A stretch of 64,000 nucleotides of DNA from Albula goreensis (GCA_022829145.1 CM040755.1:17956063-18020062); one strand, 5' to 3'. Positions 40,569-53,500 are shown, counted from the first letter of the stretch. Numbers and translations are program-made. Notes: generated from the sequence alone by a model not told the origin.

Positions 40569-41514
40569 GGGGTGTTCCTGGTCTGCATTGGTCAGTACCT
40601 ATCAAAAATGGTCCAAGGAAGGAAAAGCGGTGAACCGGCGACTGGGTCATGGGCAGCCAAGGCTCATTGATGCATGTGGGGAGTGAAGGCTGGCCTGTGT
40701 GGTCCGATCCAACAGACGAGCTACTGTACCTCGAATTGCTGAAAAAGTTAATGCTGGTTCTGATAGTAAGGTGTCAGAACACACTGTGCATCGTTGTTTG
40801 TTGCATATGGGGCTGCGTAACTGCAGACGAGTCAGGGTGCTCATGCAGACCCCTAACCACTGCCTAACGTGCCAACAATGAGCACGTGAGCATCAGAACT
40901 GGACCACGGAGCAATGGAAGAAGGTGGTCTGGTCTGATGAATCACGTTTTCTTTTACATCACATGGATGGCTGGGTGCGTATGCGTCGCTTACCTGGGGA
41001 ACACATGGCACCAGGATGCACAATGTGAAGAAGACAAGCTGGCATAGGCAGTGTGATGCTTTGGGCAATGTTCTGCTGGGAAATCTTGGGTCCTGCAATT
41101 CATGTGGATGTTACTTTGACACGTACCACCTACCCAAGCATTGTTGCAGACCATGTACACCCCTTCATGGAAATGGTATTCCCTGATGGCAGTGGCCTCT
41201 TTCAGCAAGATAATGTGCCATGCCACAAAGCAAAAATGGTTCAGAAATGGTTTGAGGAACACAGCAACGAGTTCAAGGTGTTGACTTGGCCTCCAAATTC
41301 CCCAGATCTCAGTCCAATCGAGCATCTGTGGGATGTGTTGGACAAACAAGTCTGATCCATGGAGGCCCCACCTCGCAACTTACAGGATTTAAAGGATCTG
41401 CTGCTAACGTCTTGGTGCCAGATACCACAGTGCACCTTCAGAGGTCTGGTGGAGTCCATGCCTCAATGGGTCAGGGCTGTTTTGGTGGCAAAAGGGGGAC
41501 TTACACAATATTAG
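40569..41514 (+). pseudogene. Tc1/mariner transposase pseudogene (DD36E type)
   Basis: The product would be a cut-and-paste transposase with N-terminal helix-turn-helix domains and a DDE catalytic domain; the N-terminal part is missing. One frame can be followed from about 40640 to the natural TAG at 41512-41514. It is broken by four in-frame TGA codons, at 40684, 40879, 41026 and 41353. At least the first and last fit CpG decay of CGA (Arg) codons. The catalytic residues survive: Asp in WSDESRF (codon 40936-40938), Asp in QQDN (41209-41211), Glu in PIEHLWD (41320-41322). Exactly 36 residues separate the last two, the spacing of the DD36E group called Incomer rather than the DD34E of classical Tc1. 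No frameshift is needed after 40640, so point mutation did most of the damage. Confidence 0.9.
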
Positions 41515-41546
41515 GCAGGTGGTCATAATGCTATGGCTGATCGGTA
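40569..41546 (+). mobile_element. Tc1/mariner element, 5'-truncated, DD36E spacing
   Basis: Homology to a Tc1/mariner family widespread in fishes starts at about 40569 and runs through the transposase to a right terminal repeat ending CTGATCGGTA at about 41545, followed by TA. Just before it lies AGGTGGTCATAATGCTATGG, the inner part of the right repeat. The matching left terminal repeat and the first part of the transposase are missing; upstream lies unrelated palindromic AT-rich sequence. A (AT)n-T(n) tract (about 41559-41592) follows on the right. The element cannot move by itself, having lost one end, and its gene is dead. Confidence 0.9.
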
Positions 41547-41558
41547 TATATCTTTTGC

Positions 41559-41559
41559 A

Positions 41560-41592
<33 letters not shown>
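41559..41592. repeat. (AT)n-T(n) simple repeat
   Basis: About eight AT units run into about 17 T just outside the right end of the transposon. It is probably the AT-rich target region of the insertion. Confidence 0.85.
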
Positions 41593-44117
41593 AAATATAT
41601 TTATATTTACATTTATATTTATATATTTAAAATTGATTACATTTTTGACAATTTTTCTAATAGATATGAATAGATTCAAAGTTATTGCAGAATGTGATTC
41701 TGCCGGTGATTTTCTCAGCTGGTGAATATAGTATTAGGAGGAATGTTTGGCAGTTAGGAAAATCAAATGGCTGCCATAACATGTGGTTGACCACTGGGAA
41801 GAGTGTAAAAGGTGTCTTCGCACATTTCATTTTAACACTCTTTATGTGTGCTTCTGCACAGCTGACACTTGAGTGAGACTCCAAGGCATTCTGATCAGAG
41901 CCTGTTAGTTTTGTCTGAGAGTTTTGCTGGGCCAGAAATCGTTAAAAGCCTTCTATTCTCTGCTATTCTCTCTGAGGCCAATTACCCTGCAGTTGGAGGG
42001 CAATGAACTCTGACAAGCATTACATCTGTTGTTAAATCTACTCAGGCTCCAGGTACCCACTGAAGCACAAATCTGGGCCTGCACTCAAAAAGAGGGGACA
42101 CGCCTTTTAATGTCTGTACTGTAATATTCATGGGCAGGCACTGTTTTTGGATGAATGCAGTTATTCACAGTTCACATTTCACATTTTCAGTTCATTGTGA
42201 AGAATTTAATTGGACGTATTGTGGAAACTACTTTTAGCTTATTTAATACCTCACCTGTACTGCACTGCAAGGTGAACAACCTTTTATACTCCTAAGGGAC
42301 AGAAGAGATGAATGATATACTCCACTGCAGGTGTTCCCAAACCAGAGTCCTTGGAAATTGACCCTGGGGATCTCAGACAAGAGAAAATATGTGATCCTTG
42401 AGATTATCTTTCATCTGTTTTTCAGTTTTCCCATTAAAGAGCTTTGGCCTTGGATTCAATCAAACACAAAATGTGCATATATATATATATATATATCACT
42501 TAAAACACTTAAAACATGGCTTAAAAGCACAATGGAAAAAAATCCCATGGAAAATATCATGATTCATGCGGGGATTCATCAGCATTCCATGTTTTGATGT
42601 TCTAATACAATTCTAGGAGTTATGAAGAGAGCAACCTATTTCGTTTACGCTCTAAAAAAGCCACCTCAAACAGCCTCTCATGTTACTGATAGCATGTGAG
42701 AGAAGTCTGTATCAAAATGCCTTTATTTACTGTTTTGGTAGTAGATTTCAGCACCATACCTCAAAATATCTGCTCATGCCATTAGCCTTGAGATTTAAAT
42801 AACTGGGAACTGCTGATATAGATAATGGAAGATTAAAAGATGCAGGGTGCAGATTTCCTGTTTTGGGAGTGTTTGGCTCTGTGTTTTGCCATTGATAAGG
42901 TGTTTCTATACTTTACAAGTTATTGCATGAGTGTATAAAAGTAATTAGTACAATCAGTAAAAACTGCTTAAAAGTACTGTTTTATTGACAAAATAAATGT
43001 TTATTTGCCTCTGAATGTTTTGCTGTGTTTGCTTTTTATTGTTTCTAAATAGAGCCAGAAGTGAAATAGCCTACCAAAACCTTTTCATGGTGTTTGACTA
43101 ATGGGAGATGTTTGAATGGAACTGTAGGGAAGGGAGTGACTGTGTGGGAAAGATATGGTAAGTCTCCCTGCTTCTAAAGCTATTATAAATATTGCAGAAA
43201 ACATTTTGGTTTGCCCAGGGCCATAGTTAATAATTGACAGAGGGAGTTTTTAGTTCAGGGGTCTCAAATCATATTCTAGAAAGGCTGGTTTGACTGCAGC
43301 CAACACATGATTCAGGAAATTAGGCACTTCAGGTTCAGTTTCCCCTCATCATTTGAATGAAGGGTTTTATTGCAGGGACATAACAAAAGCCTGCACCTGA
43401 ACATGTGCTGTCACTGTGGCAACTGCAATGACAATGCAGCAGTCTCTAATTTTAGTCATCGCAAATTTCCCAGAAGCTGTACTAAAACATCAACAACACT
43501 AAATAACCTTGGTATTAACAACCCCAACGATCTCAAACAAATACATTATTCAAAAAGCTGTAATGATTTATAAAGTAATAGTTTTGAGACATCATGTACT
43601 TACTGTGGTCATGTTTCAAAGAACTCCCTTATGGCATTTTGGCTGCAGCATTTTGAGAGGTTTGTGCATCTCCCCACCAACACATTTCCCCCCACTGCTG
43701 GCTCCTCATGCTGGCCCCTCTCAGATAAGGTCAGTCATTCTGCAGTGAGAGGTTTCACTGCTGTTCCAAGCAGCATGACCTGTTCCTGTGTGTTAAACTC
43801 ACAGGTCACTGCTAACATGCTCTTGACATGCTGCTAACACAGTGGGTGATAGCATTTGACAGTGGTAAAGAAAACAGGGTATTTGCTGAACCAGAGAGCA
43901 AGGGCCAAGAGGGCAGCACTAGGGAAGGGTGATTTATCTGATAGCTTGTAGAACCATACATCTCCCCAACCCATGTGTTAAACTATAAGGCTGGGTCTTT
44001 TTGACCCTATATGAGCTGAAGCAAAGAATATGCTCAATTGTCGAACTGTACCCCTGTTATTATTGCAACATTTGTGCTATGAATTCATTTGTACTGCAAG
44101 TTCATTGTAATTTACAC
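41593..44117. other. Anonymous DNA; short (TA)n
   Basis: No gene supported. A (TA)n run lies at about 42477-42496. Confidence 0.5.
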
Positions 44118-44156
44118 TTATTAAAGGAGTGAATTTACAATTCACTCCTTTAATAA
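44118..44156. repeat. Perfect 17-bp inverted repeat (hairpin)
   Basis: TTATTAAAGGAGTGAAT (44118-44134) and ATTCACTCCTTTAATAA (44140-44156) are exact reverse complements around the 5-nt loop TTACA. No terminal repeats or target duplication extend beyond it. Confidence 0.9.
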
Positions 44157-47100
44157 AATATTGATTACATATATTTAAAATATGGAATTGTACCCGGCAT
44201 ATACTCATACAAGTGGAAAAAACAATTTCTGCCTTATCCAGGAAATCAGCTTCTGTGGAAATGTAGCCTGGTCAACAATTATAGCATGAGAAATGAATTT
44301 ACCCACTATATCTGATCCTAGTATAGTCATATAGATTAGTCTCAAGATAAATAATGAATTCTCTAATATTCTTGATGCCTGACAGAAAATATGGCAGTTT
44401 CTCTCTCTGTATAATGGTAATAGAATTCATAGTAGTGAACAGTTCAACATACAGAGTGGTGATTGTTATGTAGAGGACATTCCAATATAGAGTGCTGCTG
44501 CATAAAAAATAAACCATCTATATCAAATTCGGAAATATGTTTACTATGAATTCTGTTCATCCTGTTATTGTACAATGAATCACTCCCTGGAGCACAGACT
44601 CTGCAAATCTCTCCAGTGGAAAAACCCAGGTACTGGCATGCTATCCGATTTGAAGTTGAATGGTTTGTGATTGTATCAAACAATTTTCATCTGGCTTTTT
44701 ACGTGTTTGGTGCATCCTGAGGTCATAGACCTATTTAATCTCTTATCTGTGAGAAGAGACCTCCATTCTACCTGACTCTCCTGCTCTGTGGGCACAAGGA
44801 CTCCAGAGTTCCAGTGATTGCTCTGCTCTGATCCACTATAATGCTGGTTCCATGTGCGACAGGACTAAATTAAACCCACTCTGCAGGTAATCACCTCCCT
44901 TTCTCTCAACAGGAGTTACAAACTTGTGGCTCCAGAGTCAGGCTCAAGCAGGGGGCCTGAGGAACGGAGCTGTTCCTGTAAAGCAGGCACTCCTGAAAGT
45001 GCTGTCGTCATGGCAATGCAGAGGGAACAAGCGGGTGGGTTGACTGGCTCATTTTGCAAGGGGGAGATTTAGCCTCCTTGGAGTTAGTACGAAATGTTGA
45101 GAGATTATGCTCCATTTACAGACAGAGTGGGGGACTTTGACATCACAGTAAGAGCAAGCAGGTTTCATCTTATCCATGTGTGACTGTGTGGGTGTGAATG
45201 TGAGTGTGTGTGCGTGTGTGTGTGTGGGGACCTATAAGGGAGCAAAGTTTATCCAGCCCAAAAGACTGCTCAGCATATGGCTTCTCTCCTTCGGAACACA
45301 TTTTCTATTGATGTGCTTTTTCAGCAATAAGAGTATGTACTTTCATCTGGTGTCCATTAGCCTGGAGACAGAAGTGACAATGACTTCATTTTAAAAACTC
45401 TCAAGAATTCCTCTGAAGGTCAAAAGCAGTACACAGTCGTTAGCTAAATTCTGTTCTAATGCCATGCTGTGAACTTACACAACATATCAGAGCCAGAAAA
45501 CTCCTGTGTACTGCAGCCAGAAGAATAAAGCATTCCAATAACTGTAGCCTGCAAATTCACAGAGGATTCTGGTCAGTCTCATAATCATCCTGGGCTTCTC
45601 TCCCATTATGGCTTCAGAGCTCATTTTCATTAGTGTGATAAAGAAGGAAATTGATTCATTCAAGCACTTGATATATTACCATCTGATTGTGCATTGAAGA
45701 GCACTCAGAATTCCCTCAAAGATAATGCAATTAAGAAAGAATGCCATCATAACATGGTGATTAGGGGGAAGGAAATGTACTGTGACTTCTCTCTTTTTTA
45801 ATGGCATCTACTTAGTTTTGAAGCTGATACTTTCATCACCCTGGCAAGGTTCCTGGTCTGGATGGTTATGTTGATCTGTTTCACTCTCTCCTTGGGTATC
45901 TGCTAAAATTATCTTAACATTTAAGAAATGGCTCACATTCAGTTGTCTAATTAAACTGTTTCCCTTAAAGCTGATCAGACATTATCATAATTGTGTCAAG
46001 TCTACTTTATTTACAAAATCTAGGCAAAAGATAAACCTGGCATGACCCAATTAGCATCTACTCCTGGTTCATTGTACTGGTTTAGTCTGGTGCTTGATTA
46101 TGGTTTGAAATGATTCAGTCTAACAAGCAGTGGAAACCAACATGAGGTCAGTTGCCCAGCAGAGGTCTAAGCTGTGCAATGATTACAACACTGGGATGTT
46201 TTTGGGGAAAAAACAGAACAAACAGCACAAAAATGAAGAAAAAACTGCTTAGTTCTTAGATTAACCTATATACACAGGAGAGACATTATTCCCTCTAGCA
46301 TCACTTACCAAGGTCAGAGTAAAAGCAATCACATAAATAAATTTCACAACTAGTTAAAGGTCTGTATACAATGTAGGTACTCACAAAAAGGTGAGATGGG
46401 TAATTGGGCACTCAGACACAAAAAAGTCAAATGTCAGTACTCCTCTCAATTAGAGTTCTGCTGGCTTCTTTTAAGTGCTCCTGGTGAGCAGAAGTCAAGG
46501 TCAGGTGCACTTCAGTAAGGAGTTGGGTCTAAAAAAAGAGAGATTGGAGCCAACTTTGATTAATGTTCTGCCCTTCAATGGTGGCTGATCTTGATGAATG
46601 AAGGAGTTATGAAGAATAAATGTTTATACATTGGGAAATGTCAAGTACTCTTGATTCACTGCGGTAGCTCATCACTCATTTTAAATAAGAACGAGGGAGA
46701 TAATGTTCTCTCGTGAAAATACTCAGGGACTATTGAAAAACAAAAATTTTTCTGGGGCTCCATATACTAACCAACAAAGCAGCTTTATCATGTACAGTTT
46801 GACCTGGACCCATTTGGCATACATCCTTATCTGCTAAGCTTGAGTCCAGCCCAAAACTACCATTTGCACTTCTTATAGCATGCTGGTTATGGAACTGTAA
46901 TAGTCATTCAGTGATTAATTTGAAAACCAGTTTATGACATTCAAAGTAAGGAGGCAACCTTCAAATTCAGTGTTCCCTTAAACATATAACATTGCAGCAG
47001 AAAGATGTGTATTTTTACTGTTGTGTCCATTGTAGTGAATACAACAAATGTGCTGCAAAAGTGCATGCTACCTGCTGAATCATGTCAAGGCTGTAGCCTT

Positions 47101-47733
47101 AATTAAATGAGGTACTTCAGTCCAGTTATCAACACTGCACAGACACCACACTTACTCACCACAGCACACATGAGAATGAAATTTTCCTATAAGTTGCCTT
47201 TGGTTGGAGAGGCAGAGTTGGGTCATATCACCTCTGCCAGGTGGATGAAAAAAGCTTTTTTTGTTTAGGGATTTCCTTTTTGCTAAAGCTACAGCTTACA
47301 GTATTTATTCAGAATGGGGAAAAAGGCTGCTCTAGAGACTTAAAAAGGAAGTTACAGAGAAACAGATTTTCACTTCAAAACTGAAAATATTTTCATTTAT
47401 GTTATTTCTATACTGCTTGTGTTGCACACAATATTGAGCTCCAGCCCTGGAGCACATCAGACCTAAGATTAATTATCAACAGAAACACATTTTAATGCTG
47501 TAGCACATGCTCAGTTCAACCACTGTTTGGAAACTATAATCAACCACAGGAGGAAAATACTTAAGTTGCTATGAGCGAACCTTCAAACAATACAAAATCT
47601 GCAAATAACTATTTATTAAAAAATTAAATGTATTGGAGTTGGTGAAACAAAAGTTTGGGAGAAGTATTTTTATACAACCCCTCACCCATGTCTATTGCCC
47701 TTCTGTCTATCACCTTTCTCTTACAGTGGTCCA
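44157..47733. other. Anonymous DNA
   Basis: No supported gene. A short, interrupted GT-rich patch lies at 45186-45228. Confidence 0.5.
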
Positions 47734-47752
47734 GTGGGGGGATTCCCCCCAC
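47734..47752. promoter_or_regulatory. Perfect G/C palindrome containing a kappaB-like site
   Basis: GTGGGGGG (47734-47741), ATT, CCCCCCAC (47745-47752) form a perfect 8-bp inverted repeat. Its centre, GGGGATTCCCC (47738-47748), fits the Rel/NF-kappaB consensus GGGRNNYYCC as a symmetric site. The surrounding DNA is AT-rich, so the site stands out. Occupancy or function is not shown by sequence, and no promoter is visible nearby. Confidence 0.4.
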
Positions 47753-49008
47753 CCAAATGACGTATGACATAAGCATGACATAATTTTTAAGATTGGTTTT
47801 ACGATTGTAAAAGTTATGTCATTATCATACTTTCGTAAAGAAGAGGAATTCAGGTTTGTTTTGATCAGAGTATATTAGATTACTTTACTTATATCTGAAA
47901 TTCTATTTATGAGAATAACAAGAGTTGGTTATTGAATTCTATTTGTTTGTTTTTGTAGTCCATACTCATTATGTATACATCTGTTCATTGACATGGATTT
48001 ATATTTGCAATTTTTATGATGTAAAATAAAACATACCTTTTATTGTATGTTTGTACTGCATACTATTCATTGTTGTGTATGACACCTGCATATCATAACA
48101 TCAAATTACATTAATTAAAAATTACAAGGTGTACCATGATCATGAGGATATTTATTTTTGAAATACCCTACAAAACACTTTTATCATAAAATGTAAATGC
48201 ATTCTTTTACTTTGAATTTCTGTACTATAATTATGTGCCATCTAAGAGTAGTATGTTTACAACTCATTGGCTGAGTGTAAGATTACAATGATCACTGTGA
48301 AAAACTAAAAGTAATGCACCATTCTAAAATTTCCTCAGGGTTAGTTGTGCTACACCTATGTCCTTATCTTGGACCAATTGTGGGCAAATGTTAATGAATC
48401 CTGGGCCTAGATCCCCCAGTCTCATGGAGTCGCCCTACATTTTGTCCATCAGCTCCTGTCTCACTCAGAGAAATGGTGGGTAAAGGCAGTGCATTGCCAT
48501 TTCCTGGGAAAATGATAATTTTCCAGGCTTTAAAGTGTAACATGACCTTCTCCCTTGATTGACGAGCTGATAGGACAGGCTGAGTCTTTGGCCACACGTC
48601 ATTTGAAGAGAGGTCATTTTTCTTGCCTCTTTCAGCCATACAATTATCTCTTGTCATTCCTCAGCTTAAGAAATCAAGTCAATGGCAGAACTGCTTTGAG
48701 TCTGTTAAGACTGATGCAGCTGCAGGACCAAGGGAGCACAAGCCTATGAACCCAGCCTGTCTGTACTGCCAAACCTGTCTCTACATGGCTAAAGAAGACC
48801 AAATCTGTGTAGGTGGAAAAGCTTGGTCACAGCTGCTAGGGAAGGAACTTGTTCAGCTGCCACTGCTCCAGCAGCAAGAGCACCACATAAGGAATCTAGA
48901 TATGTCACCTCCTCCCCTTTTGTTGTTGAAGAGTAAAGTGACCCAAGGTTTAACAATTTACAGAGCACAGCTAGCTTTAATAAAAGGCTAATTAAGGATG
49001 TCAATGTC
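47753..49008. other. Anonymous DNA
   Basis: Open frames at 48391-48657 (-) and 48623-48991 (+) overlap on opposite strands and show no known domain. They are not called. Confidence 0.45.
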
Positions 49009-49281
49009 TAAGTTGTGTAAGGTTAGAATTACTCAGATTAGTTAGCATTGTTAGCATTTCACTGTAATTAGTCTTGTCTTGGCTGAGTACAAAGGATTTC
49101 ATTGATTAGAATTACTCAGATTAGTTAGCATTGTTAGCATTTCACTGTAACTTGCAGTCTTGTCTTGGCTGAGTACAAAGGATTTCATTGTTTAAGTGGT
49201 GTAAGGTTAGAATTATTCAGATTAGTTAGCATTGTTAGCATTTCACTGTAACTTGCAATTTTGTCTTGGCTGAGAACAAAG
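49009..49281. repeat. Three-copy tandem repeat, 86-96 bp units
   Basis: Copies occupy about 49009-49104, 49105-49190 and 49191-49281. Each contains TTAGAATTACTCAGATTAG, AGCATTGTTAGCATTTCACT and TCTTGTCTTGGCTGAG. Copies 1 and 3 also carry a leading TAAGTxGTGTAAGG that copy 2 lacks. Copies 2 and 3 share an ACTTGCA insert (after CTGTA) that copy 1 lacks. They are over 90% alike, so the duplication is fairly recent. Not coding and not assigned to a known family. Confidence 0.85.
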
Positions 49282-50192
49282 CAAAGCGTCTGGTCCCCAG
49301 CATTCTCTTTGCTCTAGGCTGACAAACATTTCACCACAAAGCATATTTAAGCGTCAAAGTCATTTTAAAATCAGATGTGATAACCAAGCATTTCTAACAC
49401 CAAGCTGCTGATGTAATCAAAGTGTAACACATTTCACCTCTGAAGTGTAAAAAAGAGCCCTGGTATCAATATCTTGTGCAGAGGCCATTGTACACTGATT
49501 AATCAGATTAATCAGATTATACAGATATAAACTTAAGTCAAATCCCAAGGTCTCCGGTGTCATAATGATTGCAGGGTGTTCTTTGTCTCAGTGATGTTTC
49601 GCCCATTATTTCTGTATTCAATAGAACAAGAAATCTGAGTCAAAATCTGGGGACAAACGTTCCAGTTCTGGTACCAAGCTGTCTACATTAACCAGATTTC
49701 ATGTGCTGATCCAGCCTTCGTAGTGATTATTCAAATATGTTGGCAAACAAGACTCGGAACTAGGCCTCTAGTGATATAACATGCTCAAGAAGCTGTTTGT
49801 GTGTCTGTGTATGTAAGTGTATTCGGATGTGTGAGTGTTTGGGTGAGAGGGTATGACTGTATGTTTATATCTGCTTGTTGGGACAGGAGGACATTTTTAT
49901 GTGGATATGTGTGTTTGGGTGAGATGATATGAGTGTGTGTGCATCTGCATGGAGCAGTTGGCTGGAGGAACTGCTGTAACCTGAAGTCCTGTTGAGACCA
50001 TACATAATGTCTTTCATTTACCCATTGGGTCAAATTGTGCTTGAAGTGTAGTCTTGTTTCACTAGTCCAGAACCAAACTGTTTTTTAACTATTGTAAAAT
50101 TATAGATTATACAAGAGTCAAAGTTTGAAGTCAAAAAGTATTGCTACAAAATCATAGACAACTTTATTAAACAAAAATACCAAAATGTGAAG
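49282..50192. other. Anonymous DNA with cryptic GT-rich stretch
   Basis: No gene. At 49795-49950 the sequence is GT-rich, with a related segment (GTGTTTGGGTGAGA-GGTATGA) repeated about 75 bp later. The part from about 50100 to 50192 is probably the 3' flank and terminal region of the adjoining mariner remnant. Confidence 0.45.
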
Positions 50193-50572
50193 CTATTGTT
50201 TCTCAACATATCCTCCATCTAGGTCTATACACTTCTGAAGGCACTGTTTCCATCTCTCTAACCCTCCCCTGAAGAATGCTGCGCTCTTCCATTTTCACCA
50301 TGTCAAAACGGCAGTTTTGGCATCAGATGGACCCAAATCGTGTTCCTTTCAAATGTTCTTTGGGTTTTGGGAGCAAAAAGAAATCTGAAGGGGCAAGATC
50401 AGGGCTGTAGGGTGGATGGGGTAAGGTTTCCCAACAAAATTCTCGTGGGACAGCCCTCGAAGAATGAGCAGGTGCATTGTCGTGATGGAAAAAAATTAGC
50501 CCAACTTTCCTGGTCTTTTTCTCACCAATGCAATTTTCAATTTTCTTACAACTTCTTCATTATAAGCCCATG
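50193..50572 (-). pseudogene. Mariner transposase C-terminal half (decayed)
   Basis: Read on the minus strand, the sequence gives the end of a mariner-family (DD34D) transposase. A helical segment VRKLKIALVRKRPGKLG ends in a TAA. After a one-base frame change come HHDNAPAHSSRAV and then LPHPPYSPDLAPSDFFLLPK, the hallmark second and third catalytic Asp blocks. Next are HLKGTRF and, in yet another frame, RWKQCLQKCIDLDGGYVEKQ before the natural stop at 50193-50195. Only 31 residues separate the two Asp instead of 34, because codons are lost before LPHPPYS. The first catalytic Asp and DNA-binding domain are absent: homology stops near 50572, and I see no inverted repeat upstream. Clearly dead and older than the Tc1 copies. 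Confidence 0.9.
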
Positions 50573-53500
50573 ATCATCCTGAGTCCTTTGAGAAAATGTA
50601 TCAAATTACATTTGAAATCCCAGTCCTAATCCTTATGCTTTTTCCATGGCACAAAAAGTGTCCTTTGTTTGAAGACACCCTAACGAGACAAAGACAAGTC
50701 ATCATCAAGATGATGTTATGCAAGTGTTGCTCCAGTTGTCAGTGAGTTATGACATAATGCTGTCTAAACAGGCACTAGAATCATAGCCTGGCCAGTGTAG
50801 GTGGTGGGCATCTTTTCCACCTGAGCCACTCAGGAGCACTGAACTAACTTTGGCTTTTGAGCAAACATTGCAAATGTCTGTAGGGCCTACAAACTCATCA
50901 CACACAAACCCAACAAAGTCCACACTCAGCACTTCCACAGAGTCAGCCCAGACTAATGAAATAAAGCAGCTTGGCTTTGGCACAACTAAAGGAGGTGAGC
51001 AGGAACAGTTCAAAGCAGATAGGAAGCTACAATTTTACAAACCTTTTATGTCAATGTTTGAAGAAGGGTAACCAGAAAACAGGCACATCAGTTCTTTTAA
51101 AGGCACAGGACATCCCTGCCATCAAAGCCTTGCCAGAATATACAATGTTGCCAACTGTGCAGAAACAGAACAATTCTAACAGTACAGAGGAGTGCCTGCA
51201 GTTACAGAAGAATATTTCCATTCTAATCCGTTTGAATTCTTTTTCTTTCTTTTTTCATTTAATAAACCAAAACTGTAAGCATGTCTGGAGGCTTTGAAGT
51301 GTAAATCAGATTCTCACTGAAGTAAGAAAACTGAATTCTGCTAAGATCTGGGATGAGAGACCTTTAATTCACAAAGAGCAGCAGACTGTGGGATGTCATA
51401 GCCTGTAAATCTCACCAGACAACAGTGTGCAAAGAGATTGCATTATTCTGGCTGGAGAAGCAAGATCACAGCAGAGGAGGGGTGGAGTTAGGTTAACAGA
51501 CTCACAGCTCTTATTGCACAGAGGAAGAAATACATTTCATATCAGAATATTGAATAGTGGAAGGCAGCTGGTATAATCCATCTGAGAAAGTTTTGTGACC
51601 ATTGAAAATACAGCAACATTCAGAGTAGGATCCCAGCTTGTCTGTGCTCAATTTTTACAGTGGCTGTTCTGTTAAATGTTTTGTGAGGGGTCATACTGTA
51701 TCAGGGTGAAAAGAATGACTCTATTAATCTTGTGAAGCATCAGAGCGTTACATCCTTTCCATATCTCTTAGCAGGCCGTGCGTATGAAATTTAATGTAAG
51801 CAGCTACCAGCCGTGGCAATGTGATTTTCAGTGTTGAACTTGTGTATCGGGAATGAGTTCTGTTCATTGAACCAGTGTCTGGAACTCTGGAACTAGAGAG
51901 AACTGCCTGATTCCTCACTATAGCTGATACACTCAGACAGGCCTGTTCAGTAGCAAAATTTCTCCACATTTCTCTCATATGATTACACAGTGGTCCCAAG
52001 TGAATAAAATAATTTACATGAACAAGTCAAATGTTATAAAGGAGGGTGTACTCATAGAGTATGCTGTTAAATCTGTTTTTGCAAGGTGTGTGAGCAGCAC
52101 TAATATTTTTAAAAAAATAAATTCTTGTTTTTTTTTCTGTGCAATGACAGGGAAGACAAAATCAACACTGTAGCAGCAAACAAAGATGTATCCACATCTT
52201 CTCATTGTCTTTTGAGTGAAACCATCATAAAAAACTTTAAGTCCTGGAGTTTGCACATGATATTATTCAATATAAATTCAAGAAGGGACTGAAGCCTCAT
52301 ATAGTGCAATGCAAATGCAAAAAGTCAGCTCCTATGTATCATTGGGAGCTGATGGGTGACTTATCCTCTTAAGAGATACTTGTATTTATGGAATCCATGG
52401 TCTGGCATCAAATTCAAAAACTGCTAGAGCCTACCGTGCCTGACAGCCCTGTAAGGTAATACATAACTAGCAGTGCTCAGGGAGGCAGGGATCTAGTTGG
52501 AATTATTAATAAGGACATTATTAGTAATTCCAAGTTGGAAGAAAAGGAGAAAAGGAATTAACAAAGAAATATTGTAAAAGTTTTAGATGATGTAAATTAA
52601 TATTAATCTTAACTTATTCTTGACCTAATATAATTTGAATCTAAATTTACCAAAGCATATATTATACATCTCCAACAAATGAAATAGGAGTATTACAGTG
52701 TGTGTTGATATATTTTTAGAGAAAGATATTTTCAAATACTGCTTGGAATACCCCTGACTCCACCCCTCACTCCAAAAATAAAAATGAGAAATTATATCTA
52801 TACTGAACTATCACTTTATTCTTGGCCCTGAGTGACTATATCACAGCTGATCACCATTGCCATTGGCTAGCATGTTCAAGGTCCGCTTTTAACTTTGGGG
52901 GTGTTTTTGCAAAACAAGTGAAGTAACTTTCAGCTTTTCACAAAATGTACTTTTGAGTGTTTCCCTTCAGCATTAATTCACACAAACTGTTCTTTAGAGT
53001 GATTAGCTATAGCTTTAAAATAACACCTGGAACACCACTTCAGATCATGCATTCTCATATTGGCACTTAGTTTTTCTCCCAGAGTACAGTTCTTGACACA
53101 ATGAGGCCAGCAACCCCCTGCACCCACAACACAGGAAGGTATAATTACATCTCCCAGTTCTGAAAGAGATCAATCAAGAGGGCCAGGAAGCTCTGCTGGT
53201 TGTATTTGTGACTCATGAAGGTGTCTTGAGGAAATACACAAGAATGTGCTGGACTCTGATGACTGTTTTCTGCAGATATCTCTCAGCCGCTGCACCCTGT
53301 ATGCTGTAGCTGAAGGGCTTTCAAATATTTTCATCCCAAGACCTTATAAAATTATCATCCTGTGGCTGAGGACCTCCACTTTAATAAAAGTATACCTCAA
53401 ACTCCCCAGCGCTTACATAACTACCACATGACAGCATATCAAAATTTCAATATAACTGGACCATGGATTTACATAAGACTTATGGATGGTACAATATAAT

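Noticed and set aside
40990..41459. Minus-strand frames over the 40569 element
   Set aside because: Antisense shadows of the transposase; the + strand carries the DDE motifs.
50850..51297. Possible hAT/BED-finger fragment
   Set aside because: Cys/His spacing does not fit a BED finger in any frame, and the rest matched only vaguely.
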